Source of the DNA: Polaromonas sp. CG_9.7
GTDB taxonomy: Bacteria > Pseudomonadota > Gammaproteobacteria > Burkholderiales > Burkholderiaceae_C
DNA: 64,000 bases
Reading direction: 5' to 3'
Assembly (NCBI RefSeq): GCF_015752205.1
Contig: NZ_JADOVG010000007.1
Location: 124,001-188,000, forward strand
Part shown: one piece after another, positions 55,434-64,000 of the stretch
Layout: the number at the start of each line of letters is the position of its first letter
Numbering within the stretch: the stretch's first letter is position 1
Translations under genes and position numbers: made by a program
Notes under the pieces: model-generated
What the model was told of the DNA's origin: nothing
Databases searched by the model: none
What the model saw: the letters and a program-made list of their open reading frames with translations, nothing else

Positions 55434-57344
55434 ATGGCGGAGCGCATTGAATGGCTGGAAGACGGCGCGGCAGGCGTCAGCCCCTACAGCCCGCGCTTTG
55501 GCGACCACTACTGCAGCGAGAGCGGCGGGCTGGAACAGGCGCGCGAGGTTTTCCTCAAGGGCTGCGGCCTGCCAGGCGCCTGGCAAGCCCAGCCGCAATG
55601 GTGCGTCCTGGAAACCGGCTTTGGCCTTGGGCTCAATTTTCTCGTCACCTGGGCCGCGTGGAAGGCTGACCCGCAACGCCCGCGCCTGCTGCACTTTGTC
55701 TCAATAGAGTCTTTTCCAGCCAGCGCTGGCGACGTGCTGCGCAGCGCCTTGACGCATCCCGAACTGATTCCGTTCGCGCAAGCTTTGAAAGAGCAACTTT
55801 GGGGCCTGCTGCCCGGCGTGCACCGGCTGGTCTTCGAGAGTGGGCAGGTGCTGCTCACCCTGTGCATCGGCGACGCCAAGGCAATGCTGCGCGAATCCGC
55901 ATTCGAAGCCGATTCGGTGTACCTCGACGGCTTCAGCCCGCAGCGCAACCCTGACATCTGGGATATGCATACCTTCAAGGCCGTGGCGCGCTGTTGCCGC
56001 CGCGGCACGCGCATGGCCACCTGGACGATTGCGCGCAGTGTGCGCGATGCCCTGACGCAGGCTGGCTTCATCGTTCGCAAAGTTCCCGGTACTCCCCCGA
56101 AACGCGACACCCTACAGGGGGAATACAACCCGGTTTGGGAACCCAAAAAGACCCGGCCCGCGCTGGCGCGCACGCAAGCGGCACGCTGCATCGTCATCGG
56201 CGCGGGACTGGCCGGCGCGGCCGTCGCGGCCAGCCTGGCGCGACGCGGCTGGCAGGTCACGGTGCTGGACGCCGCCGACGCGCCTGCGACCGGGGCATCG
56301 GGTTTGCTGGCCGGCGTGCTGGCGCCGCATGTTTCGCCCGACGACAGCCTGCTGTCACGCCTGTCGCGCGACGGCATCAGAGCCATGCTGCAACAAGCAA
56401 AAAGCCTGCTCGAAAATGGCCGCGACTGGCGCCCAAGCGGCGTGCTGGAGCGCTGCGTGGAACATTCGCGCCAGTTGCCCGCCGCGTGGCAACACGGACA
56501 GGCGCTGGCCGATGCCGCGCGCGACTGGACGCAGCCGGCCACGCCGGCACAGCTCGCCGCAGCCGGCCTGCCCCCCGAAACCCCGGCCTTGTGGCATGCG
56601 CAGGGCGGCTGGATCAAGCCGGCGCGGCTGGTCGCGGCCTGGCTGGCCACGCCGGGCGTCACCTGGCGCGGCAACGCGGCCGTCAGCCAGCTGGTGCGGC
56701 ATGCCGGCGCATGGCAGGCGCTTGACGATGCAGGACATCTGCTCGCACAGGCCGGGCTCTTGGTGCTGGCAGCCGGCCCCGGCACGCGTGCGCTGGCCGA
56801 AAGCGCCGGACTGGAACATTCACTGGCGCTGCAACCGATTCGCGGGCAGGCCAGCTGGGCGTTACATGCGCCAGAAGACACCGCTGGCCAGGCCAGTCGG
56901 GCCAGGGCGATGCCGCCATTTCCGGTCAATGGTCATGGCAGCCTGGTGCCCGTCGTGCCGCTGGCGGGCGGGCTGGCCTGGGTCGCCGGCTCAAGCTTCG
57001 AACGCGACAGCACCAGCACCCGGCTGCGGCCTGCCGACGATCACCAAAATTTCAGCAAGCTGCAAACCCTGCTGCCCGCCGCCGCTCAGGCGCTGGCGCC
57101 GCAGTTTGACAGCGGCCAGGTGCAAGGCTGGGCCGGCATTCGCTGCGCCACGCCCAGCCGCCTGCCCTCGCTGGGAGCGCTCGAAGGTGTGCCGGACGCG
57201 TGGGTCTGCAGCGGCATGGGCTCGCGCGGGTTGACCTTCGCGGCCCTGTGCGGCGAGTTGCTGGCCGCCCGGCTGCATGGCGAGCCGCTGCCGCTGGAGC
57301 AGCGCCAGGCCGATGCCCTGCTGCCGCAGTACGTGACCCGCTAA
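55434..57344 (+). CDS. mnmC: Bifunctional tRNA-modification protein MnmC
   Basis: MnmC completes the mnm5s2U modification at the wobble base of certain tRNAs. The 636-residue protein has two domains. The N-terminal methyltransferase (MnmD; about residues 1-235) has FGDHYCSESGGLEQAREVFL, ETGFGLGLNFL and VYLDGFSPQRNPDIWD. The C-terminal FAD-dependent oxidase has IVIGAGLAGAAVAASLARRGW near residue 249 and the end GMGSRGLTFAALCGELLAA. The ATG at 55434 follows yggX by 9 bp. The gene is more GC-rich than those further left. Confidence 0.96.
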   Translation: MAERIEWLEDGAAGVSPYSPRFGDHYCSESGGLEQAREVFLKGCGLPGAWQAQPQWCVLETGFGLGLNFLVTWAAWKADPQRPRLLHFVSIESFPASAGDVLRSALTHPELIPFAQALKEQLWGLLPGVHRLVFESGQVLLTLCIGDAKAMLRESAFEADSVYLDGFSPQRNPDIWDMHTFKAVARCCRRGTRMATWTIARSVRDALTQAGFIVRKVPGTPPKRDTLQGEYNPVWEPKKTRPALARTQAARCIVIGAGLAGAAVAASLARRGWQVTVLDAADAPATGASGLLAGVLAPHVSPDDSLLSRLSRDGIRAMLQQAKSLLENGRDWRPSGVLERCVEHSRQLPAAWQHGQALADAARDWTQPATPAQLAAAGLPPETPALWHAQGGWIKPARLVAAWLATPGVTWRGNAAVSQLVRHAGAWQALDDAGHLLAQAGLLVLAAGPGTRALAESAGLEHSLALQPIRGQASWALHAPEDTAGQASRARAMPPFPVNGHGSLVPVVPLAGGLAWVAGSSFERDSTSTRLRPADDHQNFSKLQTLLPAAAQALAPQFDSGQVQGWAGIRCATPSRLPSLGALEGVPDAWVCSGMGSRGLTFAALCGELLAARLHGEPLPLEQRQADALLPQYVTR

Positions 57345-57406
57345 TCTTTATAAAAAGTGCTGTTTGCGCACAACCGGTGAACACAAGCAGCTATTGATTC
57401 AATAGC
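57342..57406 (-). repeat. Dispersed palindromic repeat, copy 11 (core 57390-57406)
   Basis: GCTAT-N7-ATAGC core has a leftward flank carrying GCTGCTTGTG, GTGCGCAAACAGC and TTTTTATAAAG. It fills the 67-bp gap between the converging mnmC and ABC-binding-protein genes and may act as a two-way transcript end. Confidence 0.75.
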
Positions 57407-57411
57407 AGGCA

Positions 57412-58614
57412 TCATTTCATCGCATCAGCCGGCCGGCGCGCCTTCACATACGCGTCGCTCGGCAAGTACGCCTTGCCGTCGGCATAGCGCCAATTTGTCA
57501 TCGTGCCTTTGCCGCCACGCAGGTCAAGCTTGCCGACGTAGGCGCCCATGGTCGATTGGTGGTCGATGGCGCGAAACTCGGCCGGGCCGAACGGGGTGCT
57601 GAATTTCAGGCCGCGCAGCGCGACGACCAGCTTTTCGTTATCGGTCGAATTGGCCTTCTTGATGCCGGCAAAAATGGCCTGCATGGTCGAATAGCCGACG
57701 ACCGAGCCAACCTTCGGGTATTCATTGAAGCGGCGGTAGTAGTTGGCGGCAAAACTCGCGTGCTCGCGCGAGTCGATCTGGTCCCAGGGATAGCCGGTGA
57801 CAATCCAGCCCCTGGGCGTTTCGTCTTTCAGCACGTCGAGGTATTCGGGCTCCCCCGACAGCAGAGACACCACCGGCACCTTGGGGAAAATACCGCGCTG
57901 GTTGCCTTCGCGCACCAGCTTGGCCAGGTCGGCGCCAAAAGTCACATTGAAAATCGCGTCAGGCTTGCTTTGCATGGTGGCTTGCAGGGCGGTGCCGGCG
58001 TCCAGCTTGCCCAGCGCCGGCCACTGTTCGCCGACAAACTCCACATCGGGCCGCTTGGCCTTGAGCAATTCCTTGAAGCTGGCGACGGCGCTCTGGCCAT
58101 ATTCGTAGTTGGGCGCAATCGTCGCCCAGCGCCTGGCGGGCATCTTGGCCGCTTCCTCGACCAGCATGGCGGCCTGCATATAGGTGCTGGGGCGCAGGCG
58201 GAAGGTGTAGCGGTTGCCCTTGTCCCAGACGATGGCGTCGGTCAACGGCTCGCTGGCGATGTACACGCGCTTGTTTTTCTGCGCGTGGTCGCTCAGTGCC
58301 AGGCCAACGTTGGACAAATAGCCGCCGGCCAGGACATCGACCTTTTCGCGCGCGGTGAGTTCGATGGCATGGCGCAGTGCTTCCTCGGGCTTGCCGGCGT
58401 CGTCGCGGGCAATCACCTCGACCTTGCGGCCCAGCAGGCCACCGGCGGCGTTTATTTCCTCGACCGCCAGTTGCCAGCCCTGGCGGTAAGGCAGGGTGAA
58501 CTGCGGAATGGTCGAGTAGCTGTTGATTTCGCCAATCTTGATAGTCTGGTCAGACGCTGAATGTGCACAAAGGGCTGTGGCCAACAACACACCGCCCAGC
58601 AAGGCAGGTTTCAT
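57412..58614 (-). CDS. ABC transporter substrate-binding protein, Liv (branched-chain amino acid) type
   Basis: The 400-residue periplasmic binding protein of the LivJ/LivK family has a signal peptide (residues 1-20, ending CAHSA), then IKIGEINSYSTIPQFTLPYRQGWQLAVEEINAAGGLLGRKVEVIARDDAGKPEEA, typical of the first lobe. The second lobe has WATIAPNYEYGQSAVASFKELLK and GWIVTGYPWDQIDS. Ligands in this family include amino acids, amides, urea and aromatic acids; the one here is unknown. ATG 58614 begins the signal peptide. No permease or ATPase gene lies next to it. Confidence 0.9.
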   Translation of the reverse strand: MKPALLGGVLLATALCAHSASDQTIKIGEINSYSTIPQFTLPYRQGWQLAVEEINAAGGLLGRKVEVIARDDAGKPEEALRHAIELTAREKVDVLAGGYLSNVGLALSDHAQKNKRVYIASEPLTDAIVWDKGNRYTFRLRPSTYMQAAMLVEEAAKMPARRWATIAPNYEYGQSAVASFKELLKAKRPDVEFVGEQWPALGKLDAGTALQATMQSKPDAIFNVTFGADLAKLVREGNQRGIFPKVPVVSLLSGEPEYLDVLKDETPRGWIVTGYPWDQIDSREHASFAANYYRRFNEYPKVGSVVGYSTMQAIFAGIKKANSTDNEKLVVALRGLKFSTPFGPAEFRAIDHQSTMGAYVGKLDLRGGKGTMTNWRYADGKAYLPSDAYVKARRPADAMK

Positions 58615-58807
58615 GAATGTCAAGATTTTCTCCAGAAGTAAAGCGATCGGGTGGTCGTATGGAGGCCATGCAGCAGAGCGGCCGCCATGCAAGCCCGTGA
58701 CTGTACAGCGGACAAGTCAACCTGCTCGCACCTGCAACATTAGGCGATGCGATGCGACTTGGGTATCGAACAGCAGAAAACCATACTCAGGCCGCATGCA
58801 GACGGGT

Positions 58808-58848
58808 GAATAAGCTTATTCGCATAAACGAACAACAAAACTGTTGTT
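58808..58848. promoter_or_regulatory. Palindromes upstream of the tauE-like gene, candidate operator
   Basis: A perfect 14-bp palindrome, GAATAAGCTTATTC (58808-58821), is followed by a second inverted repeat, AACAACA-N4-TGTTGTT (58831-58848). Both lie 36-77 bp before the tauE-like gene. The first shares its GAATAA/TTATTC arms with the repeat near sbp. A role in sulfur control is inference. Confidence 0.45.
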
Positions 58849-58884
58849 TGGTTTTATAAGCGCCGCCATTACATTTTTGTCCTT

Positions 58885-59676
58885 ATGCATGATTTCGCTT
58901 TTATCTTCGCCGGATTTTTCGTTGGGACCGTGGTGGGCCTGACGGGTGTGGGCGGCGGTTCGCTGATGACGCCGCTTCTGATCTTCGTGTTCGGCGTCAA
59001 GCCGCACCTGGCGATTGGCACCGACTTGCTGTTTGCCGCCTTCACCAAGATGGGCGGCACGGTAAGCCTGGCGCGCGCCCGGGTCGTGGACTGGCGCATC
59101 GTCGGGCAGACGGCGCTGGGCAGCATTCCGGCCTCGTTGGTGACCCTGTATTTTCTCCAGCGCCTGGGCCCTGCCAATCCGGCGACGCAGACGCTGATGA
59201 CCACGACTTTGGGCTTGGCGCTGCTGCTGACCGCCGCCTCCACCTTTTACAAGGTCGTTCGCGGCAAGTCGTCGCCCATTCGCGTTACGCCTGAACAACT
59301 GGCGCAGGCCACGCGTGCGCGCCACTGGAGTTTCCCTGTGCTGTTTGGCGCGGTGATTGGCGTGTTGGTGACGCTGACGTCAGTGGGCGCCGGCGCCATT
59401 GGCGTGATCGTGCTGATGCTGCTTTACCCTGCCCTGCCGTTGCCGCGCATTGTCGCCGCTGACATCGCGCATGCCGTGCCGTTGACGCTGGTGGCGGGCC
59501 TGGGCCATGCGGCCATTGGCTCGGTCGACTGGCTGCTGCTGGCCAAACTGCTGGCCGGCTCGCTGCCGGGCATTTTGCTGGGCACGTATTTGATGCGCAA
59601 GACGCCTGACCGGGTGATTCGCTCACTCTTGTCGGTGCTGCTGGCCTATGCCGGCGCCAAGCTGATTTCGTTGTAA
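58885..59676 (+). CDS. TauE/SafE family sulfite/organosulfur exporter-like protein
   Basis: The 263-residue membrane protein has seven to eight hydrophobic segments and the family repeats: GTVVGLTGVGGGSLMTPLLIFVFGV at the start and LVTLTSVGAGAIGVIVLMLLYP in the second half. Family members move sulfite, sulfoacetate or other small anions. Its position 56 bp before cysI points to sulfur traffic, perhaps export of surplus sulfite, which is inference. The candidate operator upstream may serve the entire cys unit. Confidence 0.9.
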   Translation: MHDFAFIFAGFFVGTVVGLTGVGGGSLMTPLLIFVFGVKPHLAIGTDLLFAAFTKMGGTVSLARARVVDWRIVGQTALGSIPASLVTLYFLQRLGPANPATQTLMTTTLGLALLLTAASTFYKVVRGKSSPIRVTPEQLAQATRARHWSFPVLFGAVIGVLVTLTSVGAGAIGVIVLMLLYPALPLPRIVAADIAHAVPLTLVAGLGHAAIGSVDWLLLAKLLAGSLPGILLGTYLMRKTPDRVIRSLLSVLLAYAGAKLISL

Positions 59677-59732
59677 TTCAAGCCATAACGACAAACCCTC
59701 TTTTTTAAATAATTTTTAGACTGCTGATCTCC

Positions 59733-61565
59733 ATGTACCAATACACCGAATTTGACCGCCAGTTTGTAAAAGCACGTGCCGACCAGTTCCGCGATCAGCT
59801 GACCCGCTGGCAGGCGGGCTCACTGGCCGAAGACGAATTCAAGCCGCTGCGCCTGCAAAACGGCTGGTATGTGCAACGCTACGCACCCATGCTGCGCGTG
59901 GCCGTGCCTTATGGCGAACTGTCCAGCCGGCAAATGCGCGTGCTGGCCAAAATCGCCCGCGAATACGACCAGCCCGACGCCGCCCTGCTGGCCGATGCTC
60001 AAGCCATGCAGGACAAGCTGGGCGCCGTGCCTTTGAGCAACGGCCTGTCGGTGCACACCAAGCTGACCAAGGGCTATGCCCACTTCACCACCCGCACCAA
60101 CGTGCAGTACAACTGGATACCGCTGAGCGACGCAGCCGACGTGATGGACCTGCTGGCCAGCGTGGACATGCACGGCATCCAGACCAGCGGCAACTGCATC
60201 CGCAACATCACCAGCGACGCGCTGGCCGGCATTGCACCCGACGAGATCGCCGATCCGCGACCGTTTGCAGAAATCATGCGCCAGTGGAGCACGCTGCACC
60301 CGGAGTTCGCCTTCTTGCCGCGCAAGTTCAAGATCGCATTGAACGGCGCCCTTGAAGACCGCGCCGCCATCGGCTGGTACGACGTCGGCCTGCAACTGCT
60401 GCGCAACGAGGCCGGCGATCTCGGCTTCAAGGTGCTGGTCGGCGGCGGCATGGGCCGCACGCCAGTGATTGGCAGCGTGATTCGCGAATTCCTGCCGTGG
60501 AACCAGGTCATGAATTACATCGAGGCGGTGATCCGCGTCTACAACCGCTACGGCCGTCGAGACAATGCATGGAAAGCGCGTATCAAGATCCTGGTGAAGG
60601 CTGAAGGCCAGCGCTATATCGACCAGGTCGAGGCCGAGTTCAAGCAAATCGTCGAGCAAGACGGCGCGCCGCACCTCATCACCCAGGCCGAGTTTGACCG
60701 CGTGTCCGCCTGCTTCGTCCCGCCTGTTGTTGTCCAGCGCGAGCGCACAGTGGACGAACAGGCCCAGCACGAAGCATTGCGTACGCAAGCACAGGGCAAT
60801 ACCGAATACGCCCGCTGGCTGCAACGCAATGTCAGGGCGCACCAAAACCCCGCGCTGCGCGCCGTTTCGCTGTCCTTCAAACGGCTCGGCCAAGCCCCCG
60901 GCGACGCCACAGGCGAACAGATGGACATCGCTGCCGATCTGGCCGACCGCTTCAGCGCCAGCGAATTGCGCGTCACGCACGAGCAAAACCTGTTGCTGCC
61001 GTGGGTGCATGCCGACGACCTGCCCGAGTTGTGGCAAGCAGCTAAAGCGGCCGGTCTGGCCCGCCCCAACATCGGCCTGCTGACCGACATGATCACCTGC
61101 CCTGGCGGCGATTTTTGTTCGCTGGCCAATGCGCGCTCGATTCCGATCGCCGAAGCCATCACCGAGCGCTACCAGGACCTGGACGAACTGCATGACCTGG
61201 GCGAGATCGACCTGCACATCAGCGGCTGCATCAACTCCTGCGGCCACCACCACAGCGGCCATATCGGCATCCTGGGCGTGGACAAGGATGGCAAGGAGTG
61301 GTACCAGGTGTCGCTGGGCGGCGCAGATGGCTCGCTGCTGTCCGGCCCGGCCATGCCAGGCAAGACCGTCGGCCCGTCGTTTTCAGCCGCCGAGGTGCCC
61401 GATGTGGTGGAAGCGCTGATTGACACCTATGTAGCGCAGCGCAACGGCCGTGAAACCTTCATCGACACGCTGCGCCGCGTGGGTCCTGACGCTTTCAAGC
61501 TGGCCGCCAATGCAACGCGCGTCAGCACCAAACGCAGTGAAAGCGCCGAAAGCGCTACCGCCTGA
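59733..61565 (+). CDS. cysI: Sulfite/nitrite reductase, siroheme [4Fe-4S] hemoprotein
   Basis: The enzyme reduces sulfite to sulfide in cysteine synthesis. The 610-residue protein has the two duplicated halves of the family. The siroheme and 4Fe-4S ligands are in the C-terminal half: TCPGGDFCSLANARS (Cys-x5-Cys) and SGCINSCGHHHSGHIGILG (Cys-x3-Cys). The segment YAHFTTRTNVQYNWIPL lies near the active site. It could in principle reduce nitrite, but the following DUF934, cysH, cysD and cysN genes make sulfite the likely substrate. The electron donor is probably ferredoxin, since no cysJ is near. Confidence 0.94.
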   Translation: MYQYTEFDRQFVKARADQFRDQLTRWQAGSLAEDEFKPLRLQNGWYVQRYAPMLRVAVPYGELSSRQMRVLAKIAREYDQPDAALLADAQAMQDKLGAVPLSNGLSVHTKLTKGYAHFTTRTNVQYNWIPLSDAADVMDLLASVDMHGIQTSGNCIRNITSDALAGIAPDEIADPRPFAEIMRQWSTLHPEFAFLPRKFKIALNGALEDRAAIGWYDVGLQLLRNEAGDLGFKVLVGGGMGRTPVIGSVIREFLPWNQVMNYIEAVIRVYNRYGRRDNAWKARIKILVKAEGQRYIDQVEAEFKQIVEQDGAPHLITQAEFDRVSACFVPPVVVQRERTVDEQAQHEALRTQAQGNTEYARWLQRNVRAHQNPALRAVSLSFKRLGQAPGDATGEQMDIAADLADRFSASELRVTHEQNLLLPWVHADDLPELWQAAKAAGLARPNIGLLTDMITCPGGDFCSLANARSIPIAEAITERYQDLDELHDLGEIDLHISGCINSCGHHHSGHIGILGVDKDGKEWYQVSLGGADGSLLSGPAMPGKTVGPSFSAAEVPDVVEALIDTYVAQRNGRETFIDTLRRVGPDAFKLAANATRVSTKRSESAESATA

Positions 61566-61608
61566 ACCCCTTGTTGATATTCATACCGAACCTTGAAACC
61601 GGAGAAAC

Positions 61609-61680
61609 ACCATGAAATTGATAGCATCCAACGACGACTCGATAAGCGCCAGCGGCCAAAATACTATTGAAATGGCGAAT
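61609..61680 (+). repeat. Palindromic repeat copy at the start of the DUF934 gene (core 61609-61625)
   Basis: The core ACCAT-N7-ATAGC contains the gene's ATG within its left arm (two bases changed from GCTAT). The flank holds ATAAGCGCCAGCGGCCAAAAT and a GAAATG end, as in other copies. It encodes the first 20 or so residues before the conserved domain. Confidence 0.5.
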
Positions 61681-62025
61681 GACGCTGATCCAAGTGAAGT
61701 TTCCCTGGAGGGGGTAGAGCGCGTGCAGTTGCACTTTCCCAAATTCAGCGACGGCCGCGCGTTCAGCCAGGCGTTTTTGCTGCGCCGCCGACTCGGCTTT
61801 CAAGGCCAGATTTTTGCCACCGGCGACGTGCTGGTCGACCAGCTGGCGCAAATGAAGCGCAGCGGCTTTGACGTGGCCGTGCTGCGCGCCGACCAGCCCC
61901 TGGACGTGGCGCAGCGCGTGCTGGCCGCCTACCCCGGCTACGGTGTGGGCAAGTACCAGGGCGACGCGGTCGACACCCGCCCCCATTTCGTCAACACCTC
62001 GCCAGTGACTGCACTGGCCGCTTAA
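61612..62025 (+). CDS. DUF934 domain protein (sulfur assimilation operon)
   Basis: The 137-residue protein has the DUF934 domain from about residue 35: VQLHFPKFSDGRAFSQAFLLRRRLGFQGQIFATGDVLVDQLAQMKRSGFDVAVLRADQ. A short tail ending YQGDAVDTRPHFV follows. The domain occurs with cysI-cysH in many proteobacteria; its task is unknown. The ATG at 61612 is preceded by GGAG. The first 20 residues are repeat-derived. It lies 46 bp after cysI and 11 bp before cysH. Confidence 0.88.
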   Translation: MKLIASNDDSISASGQNTIEMANDADPSEVSLEGVERVQLHFPKFSDGRAFSQAFLLRRRLGFQGQIFATGDVLVDQLAQMKRSGFDVAVLRADQPLDVAQRVLAAYPGYGVGKYQGDAVDTRPHFVNTSPVTALAA

Positions 62026-62036
62026 GGAGACCGTAC

Positions 62037-62822
62037 ATGAGTGCCATTTCGCTCTACGCACGACCTTCGCCCGACCTGGCACAAAAAATCGCGCACAGCC
62101 TGGCGCTGCTCGAATCAAGCGCCATCAAATATTCGCCGCTGACCCAGGCCTCCAGCCTCGGCGCCGAAGACATGGTGGTGACGCACCTGATGTACGAGGC
62201 CGACCTGTGCGCCGGCATGTTCGTGCTAGACACCGAAATGCTGCACGTAGAAACCATGGCCCTCATTGACCGCATCGAGGCACGCTACCAGCGCCGCGTC
62301 AGTGTGTACCGTCCCGACCCAGAGGCGGCGGCAGCCTTTGTGCAGGCCAACGGCGACGAAGCCATGTACCGGAGCCTGGCACTGCGCAAGGAGTGCTGCG
62401 ACATCCGCAAGATGGAGCCGCTGGCGCGCGCACTGGACGGCAAGAAGGGCTGGATCACCGGCCTGCGCCGCGAGCAGTCCAGCGCCCGGGCCGAAGTGCC
62501 CTACGTCGAGCACCAGGCGGGCCGCGCGAAGATCAACCCGCTGGCCGACTGGACGCTGGGCGATGTCTGGCATTACATCTCGGTCAATGCCATTCCCTAC
62601 AACCCGCTGCACGACCAGTTCTACCCCAGCATCGGCTGTGCGCCCTGCACCCGCGCCGTGACGCTGGGTGAAGATATCCGCTCTGGCCGCTGGTGGTGGG
62701 AAAACGAAAGCGCCAAGGAATGCGGCCTGCACGTCGCTGCCGACGGCACCCACGAAGCACAGGAACCCGCCGCGTTCGAACCGCTTTCCAGCATCATCCC
62801 TATCCGAGAAATACCCGCATGA
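62037..62822 (+). CDS. cysH: Adenylyl-sulfate (APS) reductase
   Basis: The enzyme reduces activated sulfate to sulfite using thioredoxin. The 261-residue protein has the PP-loop start SSLGAEDMVVTHLM near residue 39, the substrate segment TGLRREQSSARAEVP, and four cysteines for a 4Fe-4S cluster: CC at 120-121 and CAPC at 201-204. That cysteine set marks the APS-reducing type, so no cysC kinase is required. It follows the DUF934 gene by 11 bp with AAGGAGA before the ATG, and overlaps cysD by 4 bases. Confidence 0.96.
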   Translation: MSAISLYARPSPDLAQKIAHSLALLESSAIKYSPLTQASSLGAEDMVVTHLMYEADLCAGMFVLDTEMLHVETMALIDRIEARYQRRVSVYRPDPEAAAAFVQANGDEAMYRSLALRKECCDIRKMEPLARALDGKKGWITGLRREQSSARAEVPYVEHQAGRAKINPLADWTLGDVWHYISVNAIPYNPLHDQFYPSIGCAPCTRAVTLGEDIRSGRWWWENESAKECGLHVAADGTHEAQEPAAFEPLSSIIPIREIPA

Positions 62823-63772
62823 ACGCCCGACTGGAAATCAACCCCATCAGCCATGAACCCGACTTGCTGGCCAAGCTCAGCAATTCACACCTCGACGCGC
62901 TGGAGGAAGAAACCATCTTCATCCTGCGCGAAGTCGCCGCCGCCTTCGAGCGCCCGACGCTGCTGTTTTCGGGAGGCAAGGATTCGCTGGTGATGCTGAA
63001 ATGTGCCGAAAAAGCGTTTGGCATCGGCCGCCTTCCGTTTCCGCTCCTGATGATCGACACCGGCCACAACTTTCCGGAAGTGATTGATTTCCGCGACATG
63101 CGCGCGAAGGAACTGGGCGCCAAGCTGATTGTGCGCCATCTCGATGATTCGATGAAGCGCGGCACCGTGCGCCTGGCGCATGCCGACGAGCCGCGCAATG
63201 CGCACCAGTCGGTCACGCTGCTGGAGGCGATTGACGAATTCCGCTTTGATGCGCTGATCGGCGGCGCCCGTCGTGATGAAGAAAAAGCCCGTGCCAAGGA
63301 GCGCATCTTTTCGCATCGCGACAGCTTCGGCCAGTGGCAGCCCAAGGCACAGCGGCCCGAGTTGTGGACGCTGTTCAACACCCGGCTGCAGCCCGGCGAG
63401 CATTTCCGCGTGTTCCCGATCTCCAACTGGACCGAACTGGACGTGTGGCAGTACATCGAGCGCGAACACATCGCACTGCCCTCTCTCTACTACGCGCACC
63501 AGCGCCAGATCGTCGAGCGCAAGGGCCTGCTGGTGCCCGTCACCGAGCTGACCCCGGCCCGCGCAGGCGAAGAGGTGGTTGAAAAGACCGTGCGTTTCCG
63601 CACCCTGGGCGACATCACCTGCACCTGCCCGGTGGACAGCCTGGCCGCCACCGCTGCTGAAATCGTGATCGAGACGCTGGCCGCCGATGTCAGCGAACGC
63701 GGCGCCACGCGCATGGACGACAAAACATCCGACGCTTCGATGGAAAAGCGCAAGAAAGACGGGTACTTCTGA
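62819..63772 (+). CDS. cysD: Sulfate adenylyltransferase subunit 2
   Basis: CysD makes APS from sulfate and ATP, powered by the GTPase CysN. The 317-residue protein has the PP-loop [13 protein letters not shown] near residue 49, [21 protein letters not shown], and the family ending [16 protein letters not shown] through [12 protein letters not shown] 62819 overlaps the cysH stop as ATGA. An open frame continues upstream to 62693 inside cysH, which I reject. The stop overlaps the cysN start (TGATG). Confidence 0.97.
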   Translation: MNARLEINPISHEPDLLAKLSNSHLDALEEETIFILREVAAAFERPTLLFSGGKDSLVMLKCAEKAFGIGRLPFPLLMIDTGHNFPEVIDFRDMRAKELGAKLIVRHLDDSMKRGTVRLAHADEPRNAHQSVTLLEAIDEFRFDALIGGARRDEEKARAKERIFSHRDSFGQWQPKAQRPELWTLFNTRLQPGEHFRVFPISNWTELDVWQYIEREHIALPSLYYAHQRQIVERKGLLVPVTELTPARAGEEVVEKTVRFRTLGDITCTCPVDSLAATAAEIVIETLAADVSERGATRMDDKTSDASMEKRKKDGYF

Positions 63773-64000
63773 TGACTACTATTGATTTGATAGCTGACGG
63801 CGAACAGCCAGTAAGCGCAACAGGCCGAAATGATCTGAAATCGGCGCTGAAGTTCATTACCTGCGGCTCTGTCGATGACGGCAAAAGCACCTTGATTGGC
63901 CGACTGCTGGTGGACAGCAAGGCGGTGCTGCAAGACCATCTGGCGGGCGTACAGCGCGCCGGCGAAACCGACCTGGCGCTGCTCACCGACGGCCTGTCGG
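63772..64000 (+). CDS. cysN: Sulfate adenylyltransferase subunit 1 (GTPase), N-terminal part
   Basis: CysN is the GTP-hydrolysing subunit that drives APS formation by CysD. The first 76 residues are present and the gene runs off the window. The GTPase P-loop [18 protein letters not shown] begins near residue 33. Residues 3-24 ([18 protein letters not shown]) precede the family core and are encoded by a palindromic-repeat sequence. ATG 63772 overlaps the cysD stop. Confidence 0.95.
   Translation, partial: MTTIDLIADGEQPVSATGRNDLKSALKFITCGSVDDGKSTLIGRLLVDSKAVLQDHLAGVQRAGETDLALLTDGLS
63778..63843 (+). repeat. Palindromic repeat copy at the start of cysN (core 63778-63794)
   Basis: The core is ACTAT-N7-ATAGC (one base changed), followed by the flank TGACGGCG, AGTAAGCGCAACAGGCC and AAATGATCTGAAA, as in other copies. 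It starts 6 bases after the cysN start codon and is translated. Confidence 0.6.

Noticed and set aside
55508-56929. Minus-strand frame of 473 residues opposite mnmC
   Set aside because: It is Ser/Ala/Cys/Arg-rich with no recognisable domain, as expected for the reverse strand of a GC-rich gene.
59820-61262. Minus-strand frame of 480 residues opposite cysI
   Set aside because: It is a shadow of a well-supported gene; composition is Gln/His/Val-rich with no domain.

Overview
The window is a gene-dense stretch of a betaproteobacterial chromosome. The gene order (rpsF-priB-rpsR-rplI-dnaB; yebC-purD-hemF-nadD-rsfS-rlmH-maf-rng; ilvB-ilvN-ilvC-pssA-leuA; cysI-DUF934-cysH-cysD-cysN), a 4Fe-4S APS-reductase-type CysH and the many small palindromic repeats point to the family Comamonadaceae, most like Polaromonas or Rhodoferax. 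That placement is inferred from gene content and protein resemblance. No rRNA, tRNA, insertion sequence, prophage or CRISPR array was seen.

Layout. 1-3.5 kb: end of an unknown gene, then dnaB and the rpsF-priB-rpsR-rplI ribosomal/primosomal operon. 3.5-7 kb: a two-subunit sodium:solute symporter downstream of a TPR protein and a small membrane protein. 7-10.4 kb: phosphoenolpyruvate synthase diverging from its regulator ppsR. 10.6-13 kb: ahpC-ahpF behind a good OxyR-like half site. 13.2-22.3 kb: a long leftward housekeeping run from yebC to rng, ending with a polysaccharide deacetylase and a glycosyltransferase. 22.4-27.1 kb: rightward yjgR-like ATPase, upp, the aat-bpt pair and an IclR regulator. 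27.3-34.9 kb: pbpG and the branched-chain amino acid genes, with a leucine-rich leader peptide and attenuator in front of leuA. 35-38.6 kb: a sigma factor with DUF3619, DUF3106 and RDD genes, then dgkA and a LOG-family protein. 38.6-43.3 kb: nadE-glnB, then a FemAB-like acetyltransferase, a small unknown gene and a PD-(D/E)XK-like protein. 43.7-53.3 kb: CDF transporter, BrkB-like membrane protein, several poorly known proteins, a DEAD-box helicase, and a decayed alcohol dehydrogenase fragment. 53.5-64 kb: sulfur and tRNA-modification genes: decayed ssuA/ssuD remnants, sbp, yggX, mnmC, a Liv-type binding protein, tauE-like, and the assimilatory sulfate reduction operon running off the right edge inside cysN.

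Most notable points. (1) A family of short dispersed repeats, each with a 17-bp core GCTAT-N7-ATAGC and about 50 bp of related flank. At least eleven copies are intergenic, and five more appear to lie in frame inside genes (nadD, nadE, the FemAB-like gene, the DUF934 gene and cysN). (2) A textbook leucine attenuator before leuA: a 17-codon leader with four Leu codons, a 7-nt antiterminator segment and a strong terminator. (3) Similar GAATAA/TTATTC inverted repeats in two sulfur-gene promoter regions. (4) Remnants of sulfonate genes with an identifiable nonsense codon and frameshift. Interpretations beyond direct reading are marked as inference.
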